This document shows, in pieces, positions 8,351 to 16,656 of a stretch of DNA of 64,000 bases (position 1 is its first letter; every line of letters starts with the position of its first letter). A program made the translations under genes and the position numbers. Source of the stretch: CAZEPJ01 sp964514105 (lineage in GTDB: Bacteria > Desulfobacterota > Desulfocorpusculales > Desulfocorpusculum); contig CAZEPJ010000014.1 of assembly GCA_964514105.1 (NCBI GenBank), forward strand, positions 1 to 64,000, given 5' to 3'. The notes beneath the pieces were generated by a model. The model made no database searches, was not told where the DNA came from, and saw nothing but the letters and a program-made list of their open reading frames with translations.

Positions 8351-8953
8351 TCAAGGGATGACCCCCGCGGGTTTCCCCTCCCGGAGATCCCCCCGCTGCC
8401 CCGGGGCCGCCGCGGCGCGCCATCCGCATGCCAGGCTCTCCAGGTTGGGCCTCGCCAGGTCGGACCTGGAGAGCCCCCCAACCACGGCCATCATCTCCTC
8501 CCGCGTGAATGGAAGCCAGCCCAACTGCTGGGCTGCGGCCAGCATGATGAGGTTGACCCCCACGGGATAGCGAAGCTCCTGGGCCAGGAGGGTGGCGGGA
8601 ACGCCGCGCCACGCGATTCGATGGGCCCGAAGATAAGCCTGGACCAGGGGGCCCTGGAGCTTGCCAGCCCCCTCGTTGACGAGCAGCATCCCCTCGGGCC
8701 GCAGAAAAGCCAGGTACCGGAGGCCTTCGTTCTCCTCCATGCCCAGGACCAGGTCCGCGGCCCCCTTGCGGATCATGGGGGCCAGGGCCCCCCGGCCCAT
8801 CCTCACATGGCTGACCACCGAGCCGCCCCGCTGGGCCATGCCGTGGGTCTCGGCCCCCAGCACGGGCCAGCTCCTCCTCATGGCCAATTCGGTCAGGACC
8901 CGGCTGACGAACAAGATCCCCTGTCCCCCCACGCCCGAGAGCAGGATGTTCAC
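8351..8953 (-). CDS. iorB: Indolepyruvate:ferredoxin oxidoreductase, beta subunit
   Basis: This 200-residue subunit oxidises aryl pyruvates with IorA, making aryl-acetyl-CoA and reduced ferredoxin in aromatic amino acid fermentation or the reverse synthesis. It starts with GTG 8953, whose GTGA overlaps the iorA stop; the protein then begins NILLSGVGGQGILFVSRVL, the gamma-domain signature of the 2-oxoacid oxidoreductase family. ETHGMAQRGGSVVSHVR is also typical. A longer frame upstream is the shadow of iorA's ferredoxin domain. Confidence 0.9.
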   Translation of the reverse strand: MNILLSGVGGQGILFVSRVLTELAMRRSWPVLGAETHGMAQRGGSVVSHVRMGRGALAPMIRKGAADLVLGMEENEGLRYLAFLRPEGMLLVNEGAGKLQGPLVQAYLRAHRIAWRGVPATLLAQELRYPVGVNLIMLAAAQQLGWLPFTREEMMAVVGGLSRSDLARPNLESLACGWRAAAAPGQRGDLREGKPAGVIP

Positions 8954-10842
8954 GGCGCATCCTCCCGGTCCGCTGTCTTCCCAATGGCCTTCTTGGGACA
9001 GACCGCCACGCAGACCCCGCAGCCCGTGCAGAGCCGAGCGTCCACGTTCACCCTTCCTTGTTCCGGATTCCACAGCAGGGCCGGACACTCGAAGGCCTCC
9101 ACGCAGTGCCGGCATCCTCCGCAGCGATCACTGATCCGGACCGGTGCGCCCCGCCCCTTGGCAGCATCTCGCCGGGCGATGAGGCACGGGTGGCGGGCGA
9201 TGACCACAGCCACCCCCCCCTCGGGAGAGCGGACGTGCTGGCCGGCACGCTTGAGCAGCTTCATGAACCCCCGCAGGTCGTACGGGTCGTGGACCTCCAG
9301 GAACTCCACGCCGCAGCCGGCCACCAGGCGCTCGAGGGGGATGGGCCGTCCCGGAGAGCCGTTGACCCGTCTGTCCCATGCGGGCGTGGGCTGCATGCCC
9401 GTCATGGCTGTGACCTCATTGTCCAGCAGGACCAGCACGAAGCGCGCGCCGTTGTGGACGGCATTGATCAGGGCTGTGCTTCCCGAGTGGTAGAAGGTGG
9501 AGTCCCCCATGGTGGCCACGATGGGCTGCTCGCGGCCGTCCTGGTGGAAGGCCTGGAAGATCCCGCTGGCCAGCGTGATGCCCGAGCCCATGTCCAGGAC
9601 GGTGTCCACCCCGCCGAGGTTCGCCCCCAGGGTGTAGCAGCCGATGTCGCTGGTGAACACGGCGTCGGGGAATGCCCTCTTGATGGCGTAAAAGGAGGCG
9701 CGATGCGGGCAGCCTGCGCACAGGGTGGGGCGGCGCTGGGGGAGGGCGACCTCCTGGAGCACCCGATGGATGGCGGGGCCGGCAATCCGCCGGCGCACGG
9801 TGCGGCCTTGGAGCCCGGCCGCCACGAGGCATCGATCCAGGATCTCCCACACGGTCTCGGGCCAGAGGTCTCCCTCTCGGGGCACGTGTCCCGTCATGCG
9901 CCCCCAGGCCTTTTCCCGCCCCGGCAGCTGGAGTTCCATGAGGCCGTCGGGCTCCTCTAGGACCAGGACCCACCGGCACCGCGCCATGAAGCGAGCGACT
10001 GACCGCATGGGAAAAGGAAAGGGCATGCCCACTTTGAGCAGCGGCACGTCCCCGACCCGGCGCTCCAGGAGGATCTCGCGCACCACTTGGAACGGCACCC
10101 CGCCTGCGATGATGCCCAGCTTCGCCTCCCGCCCGTCCGCCTCGAAGAACCGGTGCGTATGCCGCTCGGAGACGGCGGCCATGCGGTCCAGCTTGGCGTT
10201 GAGCTTGCGGTGCAGGACATGGCGAAAGCGGGGGGTGGCTGCCCAGCGCGTCACGTCCCGCACGAAGCGGGCCGGGGGAGGTTCAGACAGGCGCACCGGC
10301 GCCACGGGCAGGTCCTGGCGGGCATGGCTCAGGCGCGTCACCGACCGCAGCATGACGGGGAGTTGGAAGCGCTCCGACAGAACCAGGGCCCCCCTGGCCA
10401 TGGATCGGGCCTCGGCCGGCGTGGAGGGGTCCAGGACGGGGATCTTGGCCACCCGCGCCAGGAGGCGGGAGTCCTGCTCGGTCTGGGAGGAATGGGGCCC
10501 GGGGTCGTCGCAGGAGACCACGACCAGGCCCCCCAGCACCCCCACGTACGCCGCACTCATGAGGGAATCGCAGGCCACGTTGAGGCCCACCTGCTTCATG
10601 CAGCATGCCGCCCGTTTGCCCACCATGGCCGCGGCAAAGGCCTGGTCCAGGGCCACCTTCTCGTTGACCGACCATTCGGCATATACCCCCAGCTCCCATC
10701 TGCGGGAAAAGGCGAGCACGGCCGGAAGGATCTCGGAGCTGGGGGTCCCGGGGTACGAGGCCACCACCCGGCAGCCGCCCTCCACGAGCCCCAGGGCGAT
10801 GGCCTCGTTGCCCATGAGGACTTCTCTACGCCTCGGTGGCAT
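8950..10842 (-). CDS. iorA: Indolepyruvate:ferredoxin oxidoreductase, alpha subunit
   Basis: This 630-residue thiamine-diphosphate enzyme has a pyruvate-ferredoxin oxidoreductase core, with the N-terminal alpha domain opening MGNEAIALGLVEGG and the TPP domain GDSTFYHSGSTALIN...LDNEVTAMTG. The C-terminus carries two 4Fe-4S motifs, CGGCRHCVEAFEC and CTGCGVCVAVCP. The length and order match IorA. GGGGAGG precedes ATG 10842. Its start overlaps the end of the upstream 94-residue gene by 17 bp and its stop overlaps iorB, giving a coupled three-gene operon. ATG 10815 is a possible shorter start. Confidence 0.92.
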   Translation of the reverse strand: MPPRRREVLMGNEAIALGLVEGGCRVVASYPGTPSSEILPAVLAFSRRWELGVYAEWSVNEKVALDQAFAAAMVGKRAACCMKQVGLNVACDSLMSAAYVGVLGGLVVVSCDDPGPHSSQTEQDSRLLARVAKIPVLDPSTPAEARSMARGALVLSERFQLPVMLRSVTRLSHARQDLPVAPVRLSEPPPARFVRDVTRWAATPRFRHVLHRKLNAKLDRMAAVSERHTHRFFEADGREAKLGIIAGGVPFQVVREILLERRVGDVPLLKVGMPFPFPMRSVARFMARCRWVLVLEEPDGLMELQLPGREKAWGRMTGHVPREGDLWPETVWEILDRCLVAAGLQGRTVRRRIAGPAIHRVLQEVALPQRRPTLCAGCPHRASFYAIKRAFPDAVFTSDIGCYTLGANLGGVDTVLDMGSGITLASGIFQAFHQDGREQPIVATMGDSTFYHSGSTALINAVHNGARFVLVLLDNEVTAMTGMQPTPAWDRRVNGSPGRPIPLERLVAGCGVEFLEVHDPYDLRGFMKLLKRAGQHVRSPEGGVAVVIARHPCLIARRDAAKGRGAPVRISDRCGGCRHCVEAFECPALLWNPEQGRVNVDARLCTGCGVCVAVCPKKAIGKTADREDAP

Positions 10843-11110
10843 GCTCGCCTCCCCCTTGGGCCTCTCGAATGAGATCCACGAGAGCGACCGCCTTGGGCGG
10901 CGGCGGGGTCTCGAAGCAATCCGCCCATTGCTCAGGGGGGATGAGCCTGGCGATCACGGCGCGCAGACGCGGGATCACCTCTTCCCAGCACTGGAACAGG
11001 CGGCCGCAGGGCCTTCCCTCGGGCATCTGGTAGCAGTACGCGATGGGGACGGGATGGCCCAGTCTGGGACATCTCATCTCGGGCACGCGGTGGGTGGGGG
11101 CACTCTCCAT
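10826..11110 (-). CDS. Small Cys-rich conserved protein upstream of iorA
   Basis: This is a 94-residue cytoplasmic protein. ATG 11110 is preceded by AGGAGGT at a spacing of about 10 nt; an upstream in-frame ATG (11143) has no such site. Five Cys-bearing or aromatic blocks occur in one stretch: RCPRLGHPVPIAYCYQ, PCGRLFQCWEEVIP, then ADCFETPPP. I recall this CPRLG..V...YC...PC....CW pattern from small deltaproteobacterial proteins, but no function is known to me. The 17-bp overlap with iorA suggests coupled synthesis; a metal-binding or maturation role for the Ior complex is only a guess. Confidence 0.7.
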   Translation of the reverse strand: MESAPTHRVPEMRCPRLGHPVPIAYCYQMPEGRPCGRLFQCWEEVIPRLRAVIARLIPPEQWADCFETPPPPKAVALVDLIREAQGGGEHATEA

Positions 11111-11241
11111 GGCTGATGCCACCTCCTGGCTTCCAGGCAACAAGGGCCGGGAGGCACAGACAACGCATCCGCTGCCTTCCGGCCCTTGGCATCATGTGGC
11201 GGGTTGTGACATCCCTTCCCGCCCTGGGCTATGAACGTAAA

Positions 11242-12612
11242 CTACATCTTGGGCTTTGGCAAGGCCGATATGTCCTTGAGGGCCCGCTCGATCTCGGCTT
11301 CGGGCAGGTCGTGGTCGGCCAGCCTGCCGTCCAGGAACGCCGAGTACGCCCCCATGTCCACGAGGCCGTGGCCGCTCCAGTTGAACAGGATGACCTTCTC
11401 CTTGCCCTCTTCCTTGGCCTTGTGGGCCTCGCGGATCACCACTGCGATGGCGTGGTCCGTCTCCGGGGCGCTGATGAACCCCTCCGTCCGGGCGAAGGTG
11501 ATCCCGGCCTGGAAGGTCTCCATCTGGGGGACCGCCACGGGGGTCACGAGCCCGTCCATGACCAGCTGGCTCACGATGGGGGCCATGCCGTGGTATCGGA
11601 GCCCTCCCGCGTGGATGGGCTCGGGCACGAAGGTGTGCCCCAGGGTGTGCATGGGGAGCAGGGGGGTCATGCCCACGGTATCGCCGAAGTCATAGGCGAA
11701 GGGTCCCTTGGTCATGGTGGGGCAGGAGGCCGGCTCCACCGCGTAGACCGTGACCTGCTTGCCGCCGATCTTGTCGGCCACGTAAGGCAGGGCCAGGCCG
11801 GCGAAGTTGCTCCCGCCGCCGGCGCACCCGATGACCACGTCGGGGTACGCCCCCAGCTGGGCCATCTGCTTCTTGGCCTCCAGCCCGATGATGGTCTGGT
11901 GCATGAGCACGTGGTTGAGGACGCTTCCCAGGGAATACTTGGAATTCTCCCCCTTGACGGCGGCCTCCACGGCCTCGCTGATGGCGATGCCCAGGCTCCC
12001 CGGCGAGTCCGGGTTCTGGGCGAGGATCTTGCGACCCGCCTCGGTCTCGTTGCTGGGGCTGGGCGTGCAATTGGCCCCCCAGGTCTGCATCATGACCCGG
12101 CGGTACGGCTTCTGCTCGTACGAGATGCGCACCATGAACACCTTGCACTCGAGCCCGAACAGGTTGCAGGCGAAGCTCAGCGCGCTCCCCCACTGGCCGG
12201 CGCCCGTCTCCGTGCACAGCCGCTTGATCCCCGAGACCTTGTTGTAGTACGCCTGAGGCACGGCGGTGTTGGGCTTGTGGCTGCCGGGCGGACTGACCCC
12301 CTCGTTCTTGAAGTAGATCTTGGCCGGGGTCTGAAGGAATCTCTCCAGACTCGTGGCCCGCACCAGGGGCGTGGGACGCCACAGGAGGTACTTCTCTAGG
12401 ACGGCCTCGGGGATGTCGATCCACCGCTCGGGGCTCATCTCCTGCTCCAGGAGGGGCATGGGGAAGATGGGCGTCATGTCGTCGGGGCCCACGGGCTGGC
12501 CCGTCCCCGGGTGCAGCGGTGGCTGCATGCCGCGGGGAAGGTCGGGCAGGATGTTGTACCACTGTCTGGGGATCTCGTCTTCCTTGAGCAGGATCTTCTT
12601 GGCGCCGTCCAT
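11242..12612 (-). CDS. trpB: Tryptophan synthase beta-like protein, TrpB2 type
   Basis: This PLP enzyme of 456 residues condenses indole with serine to give tryptophan. It is the long TrpB2 form: length over 440, opening MDGAKKILLKEDEIPRQWYN and an insertion before the PLP lysine. PLP Lys is in SHKPNTA and the phosphate-binding loop is GGGSN. ATG 12612 follows AAAGGAGG. No trpA is adjacent, as is usual for TrpB2, which can salvage free indole; the neighbouring indolepyruvate oxidoreductase makes a link to aromatic metabolism plausible. Expression is very probably controlled by the trp attenuator directly upstream (12641-12861). Confidence 0.92.
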   Translation of the reverse strand: MDGAKKILLKEDEIPRQWYNILPDLPRGMQPPLHPGTGQPVGPDDMTPIFPMPLLEQEMSPERWIDIPEAVLEKYLLWRPTPLVRATSLERFLQTPAKIYFKNEGVSPPGSHKPNTAVPQAYYNKVSGIKRLCTETGAGQWGSALSFACNLFGLECKVFMVRISYEQKPYRRVMMQTWGANCTPSPSNETEAGRKILAQNPDSPGSLGIAISEAVEAAVKGENSKYSLGSVLNHVLMHQTIIGLEAKKQMAQLGAYPDVVIGCAGGGSNFAGLALPYVADKIGGKQVTVYAVEPASCPTMTKGPFAYDFGDTVGMTPLLPMHTLGHTFVPEPIHAGGLRYHGMAPIVSQLVMDGLVTPVAVPQMETFQAGITFARTEGFISAPETDHAIAVVIREAHKAKEEGKEKVILFNWSGHGLVDMGAYSAFLDGRLADHDLPEAEIERALKDISALPKPKM

Positions 12613-12640
12613 CGGTTCCACCCTCCTTTGGCTTGAGTTG

Positions 12641-12674
12641 AAAAAAAAAGACCGCGAGCTTGTTTCTCGCGGTC
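12641..12674 (-). terminator. Attenuator terminator in the trpB2 leader
   Basis: On the minus strand the stem GACCGCGAG (12674-12666) pairs perfectly with CTCGCGGTC (12658-12650) around a 7-nt loop. Nine T residues follow (12649-12641). It ends 29 bp before the trpB2 ATG and follows a Trp-rich leader ORF, so it is read as the terminator of a transcription attenuator rather than the end of another gene. Confidence 0.92.
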
Positions 12675-12684
12675 TCAAGGGCCA

Positions 12685-12706
12685 GGCGAGCCCTGGGAGG
12701 CTCGCC
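12685..12706 (-). promoter_or_regulatory. Alternative hairpin upstream of the trp attenuator terminator
   Basis: GGCGAGCC and GGCTCGCC form a perfect 8-bp stem with a 6-nt loop, 10 nt before the terminator stem. Its second arm contains CTCGC, complementary to GCGAG in the first terminator arm, so the two structures can exclude each other, as expected for an antiterminator or pause hairpin. The exact classical 1:2, 2:3 and 3:4 pairing needs folding. Confidence 0.65.
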
Positions 12707-12725
12707 ATGCAACCGAGTCAGCAAA

Positions 12726-12824
12726 TCAGCGGACCCTCGGTGTGCGCGCCTCACCCGCATGGGGGCCGCGCCACCACCAAAGGGCAGTCGCGAGGAGCTT
12801 CAGCTTCAGATCCATCATCAGCAT
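12726..12824 (-). CDS. trpL: trp leader peptide with three tandem Trp codons
   Basis: This ORF codes for a 32-residue peptide with TGG TGG TGG at 12779-12771, giving ATALWWWRGPHAG. Tandem Trp codons followed by Arg are the hallmark of trp leader peptides. It ends 52 bp before the first arm of the terminator hairpin. ATG 12824 lies 7 nt after a -10 hexamer with no Shine-Dalgarno, so the transcript is probably leaderless; in-frame ATGs at 12818 and 12815 are alternatives. Ribosome stalling at the Trp codons when charged tRNA-Trp is scarce would favour readthrough into trpB2. It is too short for normal gene callers. Confidence 0.85.
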   Translation of the reverse strand: MLMMDLKLKLLATALWWWRGPHAGEARTPRVR

Positions 12825-12831
12825 AAATGAC

Positions 12832-12861
12832 CCAATACCACAGGCGACATGAGGCTGTCAA
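12832..12861 (-). promoter_or_regulatory. Promoter of the trpL-trpB2 transcript
   Basis: On the minus strand TTGACA (12861-12856) and TATTGG (12837-12832) are separated by 18 bp. The expected start point falls at about 12824, on the A of the trpL ATG. Confidence 0.75.
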
Positions 12862-12875
12862 CAGACAAGAACGCC

Positions 12876-12990
12876 GGGCGGCAGCCCGATCCGCCTTCGC
12901 TTCCCACCGTCGCGATCACCTCTCGGCCCCTCGCACGCGAAAGATGCCCTCCCTTTGGCGGCGAGCGGGACCACGTGCGCGCCGGCTGTG
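12876..12990. repeat. Dispersed intergenic repeat, copy A
   Basis: This segment shares a long diverged match with 40725-40840. Both contain GCGGCAGCCCGATC followed by TGCCTTCG or CGCCTTCG and then CGATCACC about 12 bases later. Both copies have the same orientation. Each lies a few tens of bases upstream of a minus-strand promoter (trpL here, ssrA at the other copy). No ORF with gene-like features is seen. It may be a non-coding element or remnant. Confidence 0.6.
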
Positions 12991-13021
12991 GGCACCCCGC
13001 CGCGCTGGCGCACGGGCCCGG

Positions 13022-14056
13022 TCAATGGCCGTCAGGCGCCCCATTGATCCGGTCGATGACCTGCCGGAGCCGCCCCGTGCGACGGCGATCCAAGGCGAAG
13101 ACGAGCCGGTGCAGCGAACCCAGCTCCGGATCCTCCTCCTCCCCGGCAATGGGACCCGGGACGAAGACGAACCGGCCCGATTCCAGGATGTCCCCGAACT
13201 CCGAGTTCAACCGTCGGACAAACTCCGGGCAGATGGGGCGCGAGAGGCGCATCACCGTGCCCCCCTTGGTCTGACGCAGGGAATGGTACACGCGGTAAAA
13301 GCCGCAGATCTCTTCGCAGGCCCGATCCACGTCGTCGGTGGCCAGGTAGAGATTGAGGTCTTCCTGGGAGATCATCCGCCGGCGGTGCAGTTGGGTTCGC
13401 ACGAAACGGTCCCACGCCTTCCAGTAGCTCCCCCCGGGCCGATCCAAAAGGACGATGGGCATGGGGGCGTTCTTTCCCGTCTGCAGGAGGGTGAGGGCCT
13501 CGAAGACCTCGTCCATGGTGCCGAATCCCCCGGGGAAGCAGACCAGGGCGTGGGCCTCCTTGACGAACACCAGCTTGCGCGCGAAGAAGTAGCGAAAGGT
13601 CATCAGCTTGGGATCTCCGTTGATGACCGGGTTGGCCTGCTGTTCGAAAGGGACCCGGATGTTCACCCCGAAGCTCCGGTCCCGCCCTGCGCCCTCGTGG
13701 GCGGCTTCCATGACCCCGCCCCCCGCCCCGGTGATCACCATGAAGCCGCGGGACGCCATTTTCTCGCCGAAGGCCACCGCCTGGCGGTACTCCGCCGACC
13801 CCTCCGTGGAACGGGCCGACCCGAACACGCTCACCTTCCGCATCCGGCGATACGGGGCGAAGATCTTGAAGGCGTGCCGGAGCTCCTTGATCGCCTTGTT
13901 GAGGACCTTGAGGTCTCCCCGATCCGCCTCGTCCCTGAGCAGGTTGAGGCTGGACTGAATCATCTCGGCCACCAGGTCCCTGTTTTCGCTTCCCTGGAAC
14001 GGATCCAGGAGCGACTCCACGATGGGATCCGGCCTTGGACGACGGCGCGTCTCCAT
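13022..14056 (-). CDS. LOG family (lysine decarboxylase-like fold) protein
   Basis: This protein of about 344 residues has a helical N-terminal region of about 70 residues and then a Rossmann-like LOG domain: VSVFGSARS, VITGAGGGVMEAAHEGA and the signature PGGFGTMDEVFE. In LOG proteins these residues form the active site of cytokinin riboside monophosphate phosphoribohydrolase; many bacterial members are annotated only as possible nucleotide hydrolases. The second half beyond the domain is longer than in short LOG proteins. GGGAGG lies 1 nt from ATG 14065 and 10 nt from ATG 14056, so 14056 is preferred. A good promoter is seen at 14114-14142. Confidence 0.8.
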   Translation of the reverse strand: METRRRPRPDPIVESLLDPFQGSENRDLVAEMIQSSLNLLRDEADRGDLKVLNKAIKELRHAFKIFAPYRRMRKVSVFGSARSTEGSAEYRQAVAFGEKMASRGFMVITGAGGGVMEAAHEGAGRDRSFGVNIRVPFEQQANPVINGDPKLMTFRYFFARKLVFVKEAHALVCFPGGFGTMDEVFEALTLLQTGKNAPMPIVLLDRPGGSYWKAWDRFVRTQLHRRRMISQEDLNLYLATDDVDRACEEICGFYRVYHSLRQTKGGTVMRLSRPICPEFVRRLNSEFGDILESGRFVFVPGPIAGEEEDPELGSLHRLVFALDRRRTGRLRQVIDRINGAPDGH

Positions 14057-14113
14057 GGTCTGCATGCCTCCCGGGCCGGGCGAAAGAGCCCGGGGCCCTC
14101 GATCCTCAGGACA

Positions 14114-14142
14114 ATCCTAAGGCCGAGCCGTCCGCAAGTCAA
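14114..14142 (-). promoter_or_regulatory. Promoter of the LOG family gene
   Basis: On the minus strand TTGACT (14142-14137) and TAGGAT (14119-14114) are 17 bp apart. Between this and the gene a 6-bp stem (CCGGGC, loop TCTTTC, GCCCGG) would sit in the 5' untranslated region. Confidence 0.7.
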
Positions 14143-14233
14143 AACCCCCCGGCGGCCTCCGCCGTCACCGGTCGGATGCGGACGGCGTATCCCCTCCGGA
14201 CCTGAAACATGGGCGGTGGGCATCACGTTCCAT

Positions 14234-14262
14234 TTGTCATTTGCGGCGAGCTGGGCTATGGT
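14234..14262 (+). promoter_or_regulatory. Promoter of the RNase G-like gene
   Basis: TTGTCA (14234-14239) and TATGGT (14257-14262) are 17 bp apart, about 45 bp before the start codon. Confidence 0.65.
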
Positions 14263-14307
14263 ATGGGGCGTTCTGATCCAGGTCGGCAGGTCAGGGAGAG
14301 GGTGGAG

Positions 14308-15828
14308 ATGCCCAAGAAGATGCTCATCAACGCAGCCACCGAGGATGAGATCCGGGTGGCCATCGTGGAGGACGGCCACCTCCACGAGATCGGCGTGGAG
14401 GCCTCGGGCCGGGGGCAGATCAGCGGGAACATCTACAAGGCCGTGGTGGTTCGCCTGGAGCCCAGCCTCAACGCGGCCTTCGTGGATTACGGCGGGGAGA
14501 GGCACGGGTTTCTGCCCGCCGACGACGTCCATCCCAAGCACTACAAGGGGCAGGCCAGGAAGGAGGGCAACGGCCCGCTCCCCATCAACAAGGCCTTGGA
14601 GAGGAACCAGCATTTGCTGGTCCAGGTCTCGCAGGACCCCCGGGGCCAGAAGGGAGCCCTCCTGACCACGTACATCTCATTCCCGGGTCGCTACCTGGTG
14701 CTCATGCCGTACAAGGCCAAGAACGGCGTGTCCCGGAAGATCCAGGACGAGGAGGAGCGCGAGCGGCTCAAGGCGATCCTGGATGAGATCAATCCATCGG
14801 ACGAGATGGGCTTCATCGCGCGAACGGCCTGCGAGGGCAAGGGAAAGAGCGAGATCCTCAAGGACGTGCGAACCCTGCGCCGGCTGTGGCAGGACATCGC
14901 CCAGAAGTCCAAGAAGGCCACGGCGCCGGCCCTCATCTACCAGGAGAGCAACCTGGCCATACGGACCATCCGGGACTACCTCTCCCCCGACGTGGACGAG
15001 ATCCTCGTGGACAGCCCCGACCTCTATGTGCAGGTCCAGGATTTCTTCAAGGCCACCATGCCCAAACAGGCCAAGATGGTCAAGCTCCACAAGGAGAAGG
15101 GGCCTCTCCTCAACAAGTACCAGATCGAGGAGCAGATCGAGTCCGTTTACGAGCGCAGGGTGCGGCTGAAGTCCGGCGGGACCATCGTGGTGGATCCCAC
15201 CGAGGCCCTGGTCTCCATCGACGTGAACACGGGCAAGACGGCCATCCGGGAAGACCCCGAGACCACCGCCTTCAAGACCAATCTGGAGGCGGCCGAGGAG
15301 ATCGCGCGCCAGCTTCGCCTGAGGGATCTGGGCGGGCTCATCGTCATCGACTTCATCGATATGGAGAGCCGCAAGCACCGGTCCGATGTGGAGAAGGCCC
15401 TCAAGGACGCATTCAAGAGGGACAAGGCCCGGGTTCGGACGGGGCGCATCTCCCAGTTCGGGCTGCTGGAGATGTCCCGACAGCGCCTGAAGCCCACCCT
15501 GGAGTCCCACGCCTACGACGTCTGCCCGGGCTGCCGCGGAAGCGGAAAGGTCAAATCGGCCGAGGCCCAGGCCCTTCAAATCTTCCGTCGGATCCAGGGG
15601 GCCGCCGTCAAGGGAAACCTGGTCCGGGTGGAGGGGGAGATCCCCCTGGACACGGCGCGCTATCTCCTCAACGACATGCGGGCCGATCTTGCCGCACTGG
15701 AGAAGGACCTGGGCGTCAAGGTCCGGCTGGGCATCCAGCCCACGGCCCTCCCCCAGGACGCCCGCCTCAAACTGGTGCGCAGCAGGAAGGGTGGTGAGGG
15801 GGAGTCCGTGGAAGACGTCTCGCTCTGA
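14308..15828 (+). CDS. rng: Ribonuclease E/G family protein
   Basis: This is an endoribonuclease of 506 residues, RNase G-sized and lacking the long C-terminal degradosome scaffold of RNase E. It opens with MPKKMLINAATEDEIRVAIV, then an S1 RNA-binding domain (about residues 35-125, IYKAVVVRLEPSLNAAFVDYG). The catalytic DNase-like core contains VSIDVNTGK and LIVIDFIDM, with the two metal-binding Asp residues. The zinc-link motif CPGCRGSG lies near residue 405. It should process rRNA and turn over mRNA. ATG 14308 was chosen because it gives the family N-terminus; the frame is open further upstream. Confidence 0.92.
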   Translation: MPKKMLINAATEDEIRVAIVEDGHLHEIGVEASGRGQISGNIYKAVVVRLEPSLNAAFVDYGGERHGFLPADDVHPKHYKGQARKEGNGPLPINKALERNQHLLVQVSQDPRGQKGALLTTYISFPGRYLVLMPYKAKNGVSRKIQDEEERERLKAILDEINPSDEMGFIARTACEGKGKSEILKDVRTLRRLWQDIAQKSKKATAPALIYQESNLAIRTIRDYLSPDVDEILVDSPDLYVQVQDFFKATMPKQAKMVKLHKEKGPLLNKYQIEEQIESVYERRVRLKSGGTIVVDPTEALVSIDVNTGKTAIREDPETTAFKTNLEAAEEIARQLRLRDLGGLIVIDFIDMESRKHRSDVEKALKDAFKRDKARVRTGRISQFGLLEMSRQRLKPTLESHAYDVCPGCRGSGKVKSAEAQALQIFRRIQGAAVKGNLVRVEGEIPLDTARYLLNDMRADLAALEKDLGVKVRLGIQPTALPQDARLKLVRSRKGGEGESVEDVSL

Positions 15829-15840
15829 GTGCTCGACCCC

Positions 15841-16656
15841 ATGCCCGTCATCCCCATCCGCATCCCCTTCCATCGCTGGGAGATCGCCGGCCATCTGCAC
15901 CGCCCGTCGCCGGCGCCCGAACTCCCCTGCGTGATCCTCTGCCACGGCCTCCTGAGTTCCATGGAAAGCCCCAAGTTCCGCCTCCTGGCCGAGGCCCTCA
16001 CCGGCCGGGGCATGGCCGCCCTGAGGTTCGATTTCCTGGGGTGCGGCGCCAGCACGGGCCACCTGCGGGACACCACGGTCTCCCGGAGACTGGATGAGCT
16101 GCGGGCGGTGTTGGGTTTCCTCCGCCGGGATCTGGGAATCCAAGGCCCCCTGGGGCTTCTGGGAAGCAGCATGGGGGGGTTCATATCCCTTCTGGCCTTC
16201 GCCGGGGGCCGGGACATCGACGCCATCTGCGTGTGGGCCACCCCGTTCGATCCCCAAGGGCTCTCCCGGCTCCGGGCGCACCCCGATCTGGCCGGCCTGG
16301 GGCCAGCGTTCTTCGAGGATCTGGCGACACACCACCTGGCGCGCTTGTCCCCCCGCATCCACCATCTCATGGTGCTCCACGGGGAGAAGGACGAGATCGT
16401 CCCCCAGGACCACGCCCGGCGGCTGTTCGCGTGCGCCTCAGCGCCCAAGTCGCTTGGCATCTTCCCCGGGGGGGACCATCGGTTCACCGACCCCGGCCAT
16501 CGCCGGCAAGCCGCCGACTTGAGCCTGCAATGGCTGGCCCGCTTCCTCTTTCATCCGGGGGGCGGGCGGGGCTCACGAGCTCTCCTTGAGGAAACGCTGG
16601 AGAAACTCCCCGTCGCTGGGCGAGAGGTTGAACTTGACGCATGCCTCCTCGATTAG
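15841..16656 (+). CDS. Alpha/beta hydrolase
   Basis: This is a serine hydrolase of about 271 residues. The nucleophile elbow is GSSMGG (Ser about 112), the acid is in HGEKDEIVP and the His in PGGDHRFTD; VILCHGLLSS carries the oxyanion region. The substrate is unknown; the closest described types are the BAAT/YfhR-like general hydrolases. It follows RNase G by 12 bp (GTG 15829 directly after the RNase stop is an alternative start). The last 28 or so residues do not look like a hydrolase and are read antisense to a small gene on the opposite strand (16573-16752); see findings. Confidence 0.82.
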   Translation: MPVIPIRIPFHRWEIAGHLHRPSPAPELPCVILCHGLLSSMESPKFRLLAEALTGRGMAALRFDFLGCGASTGHLRDTTVSRRLDELRAVLGFLRRDLGIQGPLGLLGSSMGGFISLLAFAGGRDIDAICVWATPFDPQGLSRLRAHPDLAGLGPAFFEDLATHHLARLSPRIHHLMVLHGEKDEIVPQDHARRLFACASAPKSLGIFPGGDHRFTDPGHRRQAADLSLQWLARFLFHPGGGRGSRALLEETLEKLPVAGREVELDACLLD

